DNA of 41,276 nt from Chitinophagaceae bacterium (GTDB taxonomy: Bacteria; Bacteroidota; Bacteroidia; Chitinophagales; REEL01): contig REEL01000086.1 of NCBI GenBank assembly GCA_007695095.1, forward strand, positions 1 to 41,276, given 5' to 3'. The stretch's first letter is position 1, and the number at the start of each line of letters is the position of its first letter. A program made the position numbers and the translations under genes. Positions 17,655 to 24,363 of the stretch are shown in pieces. The notes below the pieces were generated by a model that ran no database searches, was not told where the DNA came from, and was given only the letters and a program-made list of their open reading frames with translations.

Positions 17655-18325
17655 TAGAAGAATTTCAGGATATATTCGTTTTTTCAATTAGTCTGAAACA
17701 AGTTATAGCAAATGTTTTAGTGGCTTTAGTATGTGGTGTTACTATTTCTTTGATTTATCGCTTTTCATACAGAGGTTTAAATTACTCTACTTCATTTGCA
17801 AATTCTATAATTATGCTGACCATGATTACATCTATAGTGATTATGGTAATCGGAAATAACTTAGCTCGTGCATTCGGATTAGTAGGGGCTATGTCAATTA
17901 TTCGATTTAGAACGGCCGTTAAAGACTCTCAGGATATAACTTTTATCTTTTTTGCACTCACTATAGGATTGGCAGCAGGGGTGGGGCTATACGCAGTCGC
18001 CTTTGCCGGTACAGCAATTATCGGCTTTATCATTATGGTATTAAGTGCCATAAACTTCAGCAGTAAAACAAAAAAGGAATATCTCCTTCAGATTTTAACA
18101 GTACCAAGCGGAGAAAAAGAAACTCCCTATCACGACTATATTAAAAAGTATTGTAGACGATATAAGTTAGTGAATGTAAAAGCAGTTGGAGAAGGTGATA
18201 GTGAATTACTTGAGATTTCCTGGTATGTCACTTTAAAAAATGAAGAAGACAATAGCATTTTCATTTCTCAATTAAAAAATATTCCGGGTACTTCTCAGGT
18301 TAATTTATTTTTTGATGAAGAATAA
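17651..18325 (+). CDS. DUF4956 integral membrane protein
   Basis: A 224-residue inner-membrane protein with about four helices (roughly 17-37, 50-70, 97-113, 114-135) and a cytoplasmic C-terminal domain (140-224). The family signature GLVGAMSIIRFRTAVKDSQD (77-96) between helices 2 and 3 is intact. DUF4956 genes are regular neighbours of VTC-domain polymerases in bacteria, and the protein is a plausible channel or anchor for the polymer, by analogy with the membrane subunits of the yeast VTC complex; this role is inferred. The ATG overlaps the VTC stop (ATGA). The TolC-like gene follows after 34 bases. Confidence 0.87.
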   Translation: MIEEFQDIFVFSISLKQVIANVLVALVCGVTISLIYRFSYRGLNYSTSFANSIIMLTMITSIVIMVIGNNLARAFGLVGAMSIIRFRTAVKDSQDITFIFFALTIGLAAGVGLYAVAFAGTAIIGFIIMVLSAINFSSKTKKEYLLQILTVPSGEKETPYHDYIKKYCRRYKLVNVKAVGEGDSELLEISWYVTLKNEEDNSIFISQLKNIPGTSQVNLFFDEE

Positions 18326-18359
18326 GCTTTAGCTTTTCTTTGCAAAAGAATTCTGCATT

Positions 18360-19682
18360 ATGCTCAAATATAAGTTGATTATTTCTTTTCTTTTTTTACT
18401 TTATATTTCTATCGGTATCGGTCGTATGGCTAATGCAGAAGTGAATTTAGAAATTCTTTTGCAGGCTGTTTATGATAACAGTCCGGGTATTAAAGCTTCT
18501 GAAAAGGGAATAGAAAGGTTTATGCTGGAGCAAAATCGTTCAAAATATAATTTTTTCCCCGATTTACAATTTGATTACAGAAATAGAAATAACAGAGGTC
18601 TTTTTGTCGATCCGTCAACCAATATTCTGAGTAGAGATATAGTATTTGGCAATCATGCTTTTTTGTCCAGTGAAATCACCATTTTTAATGGTTTTTATAA
18701 TCATCATTACAGAGAACTTAGCAGGGTTAGAGTAGAAGTGGCAGAATTAAGAACAGAATTAGAAAAACAAAGTATTGCCAGAAAGGTTGCTGTTGCTTAT
18801 TTCACAATTGGTTTGCTGAAAGAGGAAATTAGCAGATTGGAGAAGTTGATTGAGCAGTACTCACTTTTGGAGAGATTTACTTCGGCAAGAGTTGAGAGCG
18901 GACTATTGCATAGCAGAGACATAGCACTTATTCGTGCAGAAGTTGCTGAAATTAATTATAAAATACTCGAGAGCCGGATCATGATAGACAATCAGGTGAT
19001 TTTTTTACAGCAAAACAGTGGCTTATCCGGTTGGGAAGCTGAAGATTTGGAGTTTGATTCATTTTTTGAAATGCTGGAAGAAATTGATGATCTAACGGCT
19101 CCTGTTGACGCTGATGCATCTCAAATTCCAATAGTTTCTTATTATGAAGCACTGGAAAGAGCTGCCGGATATTCATTGAAAATGAGAAGAGCAGAGTCAT
19201 ATCCAAGCTTGAAAGCGGAGGGAATTATAGGTACAAGGACTTCTACACTGGGAGAAGACCCTTTTTCGAGTCAATTTTCTAATAACAATTATCAACAAAT
19301 TGGCTTACTGTTAAATGTTCCTATTTTTAATCGTTTACATTACAAAACTGCGATTGAACAGGCTAAAGTAGATATTGAAGTACTTGCTTATGAGAAGCAG
19401 GCTGTAACAGATGCCTTTCAGTTAGAGCTGACAGCTCTCGGAAGCAGCTTAAATCTGCTCAAGAGGCGACTGGAAGTATATGAGGTGCGGTCTGAGGCAC
19501 TTGAAATGCAATATGAGTTCATTTTTGAAAAGTTTCACAGAGGACTTTCAGATATTTTAGACTTAAGTCAGATAAGACATGACTTAACAGAACTACAATC
19601 TGATAAATTACAAACTCAGATAGAACTGCTTAAGAAAACAATAGACATGAATTTTTTGAAGGGAGAAATATATTTTGATTAA
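18360..19682 (+). CDS. TolC-family outer-membrane factor
   Basis: A 440-residue protein with a signal peptide (cleavage near ANAE, residues 24-27) and the two-fold repeat of outer-membrane efflux proteins. Repeat 1 begins LLQAVYDNSPGIKASEKGIE and contains the beta-strand segment FDYRNRNNRGLF...SSEITIFNGF. Repeat 2 begins ALERAAGYSLKMRRAESYPSL and contains the matching IGLLLNVPIFNRLHYKTAIE. Long helices separate the strands. It should form a trimeric channel spanning the outer membrane and periplasm and dock to the adaptor encoded at 15763. Being in the same operon as a polyphosphate polymerase is unusual. Confidence 0.88.
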   Translation: MLKYKLIISFLFLLYISIGIGRMANAEVNLEILLQAVYDNSPGIKASEKGIERFMLEQNRSKYNFFPDLQFDYRNRNNRGLFVDPSTNILSRDIVFGNHAFLSSEITIFNGFYNHHYRELSRVRVEVAELRTELEKQSIARKVAVAYFTIGLLKEEISRLEKLIEQYSLLERFTSARVESGLLHSRDIALIRAEVAEINYKILESRIMIDNQVIFLQQNSGLSGWEAEDLEFDSFFEMLEEIDDLTAPVDADASQIPIVSYYEALERAAGYSLKMRRAESYPSLKAEGIIGTRTSTLGEDPFSSQFSNNNYQQIGLLLNVPIFNRLHYKTAIEQAKVDIEVLAYEKQAVTDAFQLELTALGSSLNLLKRRLEVYEVRSEALEMQYEFIFEKFHRGLSDILDLSQIRHDLTELQSDKLQTQIELLKKTIDMNFLKGEIYFD

Positions 19683-19690
19683 TTTTAGGT

Positions 19691-20614
19691 ATGAAATCTG
19701 TTAAAAAAGTCTTTTTATTTACTCTTTTAGCTTTCATAATTATAGCATGTAAAGAAAAAGATAAAGAGGAAGAAGATGAATACATAGAGATTGAAATTGT
19801 ACCTGAATTAGTAACCGTATTAAGTATGCAGTTTGAAGAAACTTCAGGTCTTATACACTCAGGTGGGCAATTATGGACGCACAACGACAGAGGGTGGTTT
19901 AATCATATCTATGCAATTGATAAAAATACCGGAAATCCATATATAACCTTAGTTTTAAATAATGCAGGAAGTGTAGATTACGAGGATTTGGCCAAAAGTG
20001 AAATGTTTATTTATGTAGGTGATTTCGGGAATAATACAGGTAATCGAAAAGATTTAAAAATCTATAGAGTACCTAAAATTGAAATAAATTATGAAAACCC
20101 GGGGATACAATACTTACATGTTAATTCCACCCGGTTTTTTTACCCGGAACAAGACGTATTCGAATCAGGTAATCAGCATAATTTTGATTGTGAAGCTTTT
20201 ATTTGGTTTGATAATCATTATTATCTTTTTTTAAAACATCGCTTAGATAATAATACCACACTTTATAAAATACCGGCTCAACCCGGAGAATTTGCTGCAG
20301 AAAAACTGGGAAATTTTGAGAGCAGAGGTCAAATCACCGGAGCTGATATATCTCCTGATAGGGATGAAATAGTTTTATTGGGCTATGATAAAGATGAGGA
20401 TGTATTTATTTGGGTACTTAGTAACTTCGAAGGTGATAATTTTTTTGAAGCAGATTTAATGTATATTAGGCTGGGTACTTTTGATGAGATTGGACAGGCA
20501 GAAGGCATTAGTTATACCGATGATAATAAGTTAATTTATATTAGTGCCGAAAAAACCAACGATACACCTCCTTTATTGTATAAAATTTCAGTTGACTCTT
20601 ATCGCTCAAACTAG
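19691..20614 (+). CDS. Lipoprotein, probable beta-propeller
   Basis: A 307-residue lipoprotein (lipobox IIAC, Cys20), followed by a very acidic linker (KEKDKEEEDEYIEIEIV). The body carries repeated strands that read like a propeller: SGLIHSGGQLWTHNDRG, HIYAIDKNTGN, DYEDLAKSEMFIYVGDFGNN, LKIYRVPKI, GADISPDRDEIVLLGYD and GQAEGISYTDDNKLIYISAE. I do not assign a family; the 'THNDRG...DYEDLA...GDFGNN' pattern is a recurring Bacteroidota surface or periplasmic protein. It starts 8 bases after the TolC stop, so it belongs to the polyphosphate operon. Its stop shares the palindrome CTAG with the stop of the convergent TPR gene. Confidence 0.75.
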   Translation: MKSVKKVFLFTLLAFIIIACKEKDKEEEDEYIEIEIVPELVTVLSMQFEETSGLIHSGGQLWTHNDRGWFNHIYAIDKNTGNPYITLVLNNAGSVDYEDLAKSEMFIYVGDFGNNTGNRKDLKIYRVPKIEINYENPGIQYLHVNSTRFFYPEQDVFESGNQHNFDCEAFIWFDNHYYLFLKHRLDNNTTLYKIPAQPGEFAAEKLGNFESRGQITGADISPDRDEIVLLGYDKDEDVFIWVLSNFEGDNFFEADLMYIRLGTFDEIGQAEGISYTDDNKLIYISAEKTNDTPPLLYKISVDSYRSN

Positions 20615-21726
20615 TTTTTAATACTGTTTTGAATTAATGTAATAGCTTGTTCCAAAGATTGATTATTGGGATTTAAATCTCTGGCTTTTAGAAAGTAGGG
20701 CAGAGCCATTGAATAATATGAATTTCTTTGCTGTAAAAAATTATTTTCTTCTTCCGGATTTAAATTCCTGTTAGTTTTTATTTCATTTATTTCAATGGCT
20801 TTATTATAATACAAAACACCTAAATTATAATTAGCATCAAAAAAATCTTTATCTATTTCTATTGCTTTCTTGTAGTATAAAATGGCATCTTCAAACTTAT
20901 TAAACCCACTTAATAGACTGGCTTTTATAAAATATAAACCCTTTTCATTAGGAAAAGATTTAATTAGTTTTGTAAGGTCTTCAATCAGTTCATTCTCTCT
21001 TCCCAGATAATGAGCTATATTTACAGCTTCAGCTAATAAATCATTATCACTTGGAACTACAGCAGTTCCTTTTCTTACTGTTTCAAAAGCAGCTTCAAAA
21101 TCTCCTTTTATTTTATGAATCTGAACCGCAGCTAAGTAAATTTCAGGATTACGGGTGTTGTTTTTAATGAGCTCATTGTATAGATTTAATGCTCTTTCGG
21201 TTGAGCCCTCCTCCTGAAGTATTTTTCCGTATTGAGCTATCCCTTGATTAGGGGTGTTTCTATAATTCCTTTTTTTAAGAAAGTCATAAATTTCCATATA
21301 TACCTGATACAAAACTAATCTATCGTCTATTTTAGCGCTTAAACCATGTTTTATTGACCATTCATCAATTAACAACATTATTTTTTCTGAATTTGAAAGT
21401 ATCTGAAACAGATATTGATTTGAACGATCTCTCTTAATTGCAGCTTGTAGAGAAAACCATGCATCCTTAAGATTATTTATGTTTGGATTACCAAATCTTT
21501 TGGCATTTTCTTCTTCAAAGGAAGATATAAGAATTAAGCTTTGAATGAGCCAGGGATAAGCCCGGACATTAAAATAAGAATCTGATACAGCCTTATTTAT
21601 TTCAGCTAAAGCCTTATCATTTTGACCTAAAATGTAATGCCTGTATGCTGCTTCTGTAGCATTATTTTGTGCAAATGAATTCAGGAAAAAAATGGTACAA
21701 ATGAGAACCGAAACAGAAAGTTTCAT
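20611..21726 (-). CDS. Exported TPR-repeat protein
   Basis: A 371-residue protein with a signal peptide (cleavage after NSFAQ, residue 20) and tetratricopeptide repeats: AYRHYILGQNDKALAEINKA, QEEGSTERALNLYNELIKNN, IKGDFEAAFETVRKGTAVVP, and GFNKFEDAILYYKKAIEIDKD leading into FDANYNLGVLYYNKAIEI. It is predicted periplasmic, acting as a protein-protein scaffold. Its partner is unknown. A TATATTTG element lies 12 bases before its start. It overlaps the stop of the convergent lipoprotein by four bases, so the two transcripts would be complementary at their 3' ends. Confidence 0.8.
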   Translation of the reverse strand: MKLSVSVLICTIFFLNSFAQNNATEAAYRHYILGQNDKALAEINKAVSDSYFNVRAYPWLIQSLILISSFEEENAKRFGNPNINNLKDAWFSLQAAIKRDRSNQYLFQILSNSEKIMLLIDEWSIKHGLSAKIDDRLVLYQVYMEIYDFLKKRNYRNTPNQGIAQYGKILQEEGSTERALNLYNELIKNNTRNPEIYLAAVQIHKIKGDFEAAFETVRKGTAVVPSDNDLLAEAVNIAHYLGRENELIEDLTKLIKSFPNEKGLYFIKASLLSGFNKFEDAILYYKKAIEIDKDFFDANYNLGVLYYNKAIEINEIKTNRNLNPEEENNFLQQRNSYYSMALPYFLKARDLNPNNQSLEQAITLIQNSIKN

Positions 21727-21738
21727 TATTTTTTATTT

Positions 21739-21746
21739 CAAATATA
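21739..21746 (-). promoter_or_regulatory. Possible -7 element for the TPR gene
   Basis: Minus-strand TATATTTG, an exact TAnnTTTG match, ends 12 bases before the ATG. No -33 TTG is seen at normal spacing. The short leader it implies is common in this phylum. Confidence 0.45.
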
Positions 21747-21752
21747 ATATGT

Positions 21753-21771
21753 AAAAACAGGAAAACCTGTT
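21753..21771 (-). terminator. Probable rho-independent terminator after the CarboxypepD_reg gene
   Basis: Read on the minus strand, AACAGG-TTTT-CCTGTT forms a perfect 6-bp stem with a 4-base loop followed by TTT. It starts 12 bases past the stop of the gene at 21783 and separates it from the TPR gene, which has its own -7 match. Confidence 0.6.
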
Positions 21772-21782
21772 ATTCGAGGAAA

Positions 21783-22412
21783 TTAATCTCTCCGAAAATC
21801 ACCGTTTTGCCATGCTTCTATAAATTTTGCCCATGCAAATGGGTTGAAAATATTCATAGGTGGTCTTTGTCCGGCATAGTAGAATTTTTCAGCTTCTCTT
21901 CTTAAGTAATAGCTTTGATTTTCCCTGGGATCCATTGTCATTGCAGCACCCATTTCTCTCAATATTTCCCTGTCAAGGTTTCTTTTAGCTCTTTCTAAAT
22001 CATCGTCAGGTAAGTCAAGACTCAAAAAAGCTTCTCTAAACTGTTCCTTTGTTGGCCATGGATAAACTATTGTTTCAGATAAATGAACGGTATCTCTGGT
22101 CATAAGCTTTATGATTGAATACCTCTTCTCATCCAAATTCTCCGGAATAACATATTTTTCATCATTATAACCTAACGCACTAAAAATAATAGTATCACCC
22201 GTCTCAGCTACAAAAGAAAATACTCCTTCTGCATTACTGGCTGTACCCCTTAATTTATTTTTAATAATAATGTGGGTGTAAGGTAAGCCAATTAAGCTAT
22301 CACTTGACATAATTACACCACTGAACTGTATTATTTTTCCGGAGTTTGAGCCGGTATTAGCATGAATAATACTCGTACTAAAAAGAAAGAAAAGTAAAAA
22401 AAGGAGTCTCAT
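21783..22412 (-). CDS. Exported protein with CarboxypepD_reg-like domain
   Basis: A 209-residue protein. The ATG at 22412 is preferred over the one at 22433, because a -7 match (22431-22438) overlaps the upstream ATG and because 22412 gives a clean signal peptide (MRLLFLLFFLFSTSIIHA). The N-terminal half (about 26-110) is a CarboxypepD_reg-like beta sandwich: FSGVIMSSDSLIGLPYTHI, RGTASNAEGVFSF, GDTIIFSALGY. This is the module often found at the N-terminus of TonB-dependent receptors. The C-terminal half is helical, rich in Arg, Glu and aromatic residues, and contains NPFAWAKFIEAW. Similar short proteins are frequent in Bacteroidota; their function is not known. Confidence 0.8.
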   Translation of the reverse strand: MRLLFLLFFLFSTSIIHANTGSNSGKIIQFSGVIMSSDSLIGLPYTHIIIKNKLRGTASNAEGVFSFVAETGDTIIFSALGYNDEKYVIPENLDEKRYSIIKLMTRDTVHLSETIVYPWPTKEQFREAFLSLDLPDDDLERAKRNLDREILREMGAAMTMDPRENQSYYLRREAEKFYYAGQRPPMNIFNPFAWAKFIEAWQNGDFRRD

Positions 22413-22430
22413 TAAAATTATTTTTACAAC

Positions 22431-22438
22431 CAAAATTA
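22431..22438 (-). promoter_or_regulatory. Possible -7 element deciding the start at 22412
   Basis: Minus-strand TAATTTTG matches TAnnTTTG. It lies across the upstream in-frame ATG at 22433, so a transcript from it would begin downstream of that codon. Confidence 0.45.
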
Positions 22439-22507
22439 TTAAAACTATTTGAGTATTTAACTTCCTTTAAGCTATTATAATTGTGTAATTAACATTTTAC
22501 CTGAAAT

Positions 22508-23008
22508 TTACTCTTTTAAAAGCTGATCAATTTTAGTTTTTACCCTATTGGCTGTAGGTTTTGTGAAGGTGTAAAAATAGTCTCTTACTTCGCCGTTTTT
22601 ATCAATCAGGTATTTATGAAAATTCCATCTGGGTGTAGAGTTTATTGAACCATTTTGTTTTTTATCTGATAAAAACTTAAAGAGTTCAGACTGATTTTTG
22701 CCTTTCACTTTTGTTTTGTCAAAAATGGGGAAAGTTACCCCATAATTTATTTCACAGAAGGATTGAATATCATAACCTTCCAAAGGTTCTTGTTCTGAAA
22801 AGTCGTTAGATGGAAAGCCAAGTATTTCAAATTCTTTTTCATTGTATTCTTTATAGAGAGACTCTAGCTCTTTGAATTGGGGAGTAAACCCACATTTAGA
22901 GGCAGTATTTACTATCAATAAAACTTTTCCTTTATATTCAGATAAACTTACTTCTGTCCCGTCAATTTTTTTTACCTTAAAGTTGAAAATGTTTTTCTTT
23001 TGACTCAT
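22508..23008 (-). CDS. Cys-type glutathione peroxidase family (probably thioredoxin-dependent)
   Basis: Reduces hydroperoxides in the cytoplasm. From the ATG at 23008 the product has 166 residues and begins directly at the conserved domain (IFNFKVKKIDGTEVSLSEYK); in-frame ATGs at 23023 and 23038 would add 5 or 10 residues. The catalytic tetrad is complete: C39 in NTASKCGFT, Q73 in SEQEP, W128 and N129 in RWNF. The usual FPCNQF reads FPSNDF here, but C85 in IQSFCEINYGVTFP stands at the position of the resolving cysteine of non-selenium, thioredoxin-using GPx enzymes, so a two-Cys mechanism is expected. There is no signal peptide. Confidence 0.92.
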   Translation of the reverse strand: MSQKKNIFNFKVKKIDGTEVSLSEYKGKVLLIVNTASKCGFTPQFKELESLYKEYNEKEFEILGFPSNDFSEQEPLEGYDIQSFCEINYGVTFPIFDKTKVKGKNQSELFKFLSDKKQNGSINSTPRWNFHKYLIDKNGEVRDYFYTFTKPTANRVKTKIDQLLKE

Positions 23009-23113
23009 AAAATTAATTTTCATATTTAACACAAACAACTATAAAATGTTTTTTGAAACCGGAAAGTGAAGGTATTAAATCTCATTCTCTGCATTAAACA
23101 CTTCCAAAAAACT

Positions 23114-24337
23114 TTATTTCAAACTGACTTTATCTTGATTTTCTTTTGTGTGCTTCTGGTTTGAGTTGATTTTTTCTATCTCTGCAAAAATTTTATCCAC
23201 GTCATTTCTTAAGGCATTATAGTCATTTTGTTGCTCTTTAATAGCTTCAATTAATAAAGCAACTAAAACAGAGTATTGAATAGATTTATAGCCTTCATTA
23301 TCAGTATCCACTACTTCGGGGATAATTTTTTCAACTTCCTGAGCAATTAGTCCTATTTTTGAACCGCTTTCAGCAAGTTCATCACCGGCATATTTATTCC
23401 AGGAATAGCTTACACCTCTTAACTCCATTACTTTTGATAAAGCATATTGCAAAGTTTCAATATCCTCTTTAAGTCTTTCATCAGAGGATTCAGTAATACC
23501 ATCCGACTTAATTCTACCACCGACGTGCAGGCGGTATGCGGGGTTATTATTATTAATACCAACATTACCGCCATTATTGTATATGTTGCTGCTGTTAACT
23601 ACCCATTGGCTTCCATTCCAGTATGTAGTGTTACCTGCTGCTGTTCCGTTTGGTAGCAATCCGTCTTGTCCGGCCGGCCCTTGAGGTCCTGTTGAACCTT
23701 GTGGTCCCTGAGGTCCTGTGGCTCCCTGTTGCCCGGTCGGTCCTGTAGCACCTTGCTGTCCGGTTAAATCTATAGTGGTAAAGCTAGAACCATCGGAATA
23801 ATTAATTGTAAAAGTACCGTTTTGATTATCTGTAGTTGAGACAATTCCTACGCCATCAGTGCCATCTTGTCCATCTGAGCCAGAAGTTCCTTGTGGACCT
23901 GCCGGTCCCTGAGGGCCTAAAACCTGACCGGCATTCACTGTAGTATTGTCTGAATAAGTCAGAATTAAATCACCATTAAAATTGACTACAGCATTAATTA
24001 TTCCGACTCCATCTTGTCCGTCATTTCCGTCTTGTCCATCTATTCCGGCAGGACCTGATGGTCCGGCAGGGCCAATAGCTTCTACCCATTGAGTGCCGTC
24101 AAAGTACCAAAACTGATTAAAATCTGTATCATAAACAAATAAACCGGTAGCCGGATTATTTATATTATTTCGTTGCAAAGTTGTTACACGAGGTATTAGT
24201 ACCCCTTTATCGGAAGATTGTATTTCAAGAATAGCAGAAAGGTCAGGGGTAGTTGTTCCAATTCCTACATTATCCTGGGCAAATAAACTGAAATGGGAAA
24301 AAGAAACAAATAAAAAACAAGAAATTAGTTTTTTCAT
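23114..24337 (-). CDS. Collagen-like surface protein with S74 chaperone domain
   Basis: A 407-residue exported protein (signal ends LFAQ, residue 21). Order: the NVGIGTTTPD motif, a 'GLFVYDTDFNQFWYFDGTQW' block (64-84), collagen-like Gly-X-Y repeats at about 89-111 and 140-162, and a longer one at 192-227 (GATGP, GPQGS and GPAGQ units), a trimeric-looking strand region (about 255-285) and a C-terminal S74 intramolecular chaperone domain. The S74 dyad is visible as S285 and K290 in ESSDERLKEDI, with GLIAQEVEKIIPEVV after it. In phage tail spikes this domain helps trimers fold and then cleaves itself off. Downstream of the DUF7948 gene by 26 bases, probably the same transcript. Confidence 0.87.
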   Translation of the reverse strand: MKKLISCFLFVSFSHFSLFAQDNVGIGTTTPDLSAILEIQSSDKGVLIPRVTTLQRNNINNPATGLFVYDTDFNQFWYFDGTQWVEAIGPAGPSGPAGIDGQDGNDGQDGVGIINAVVNFNGDLILTYSDNTTVNAGQVLGPQGPAGPQGTSGSDGQDGTDGVGIVSTTDNQNGTFTINYSDGSSFTTIDLTGQQGATGPTGQQGATGPQGPQGSTGPQGPAGQDGLLPNGTAAGNTTYWNGSQWVVNSSNIYNNGGNVGINNNNPAYRLHVGGRIKSDGITESSDERLKEDIETLQYALSKVMELRGVSYSWNKYAGDELAESGSKIGLIAQEVEKIIPEVVDTDNEGYKSIQYSVLVALLIEAIKEQQNDYNALRNDVDKIFAEIEKINSNQKHTKENQDKVSLK

Positions 24338-24363
24338 AGCATTAAGTGATATTAAGTATGTTA

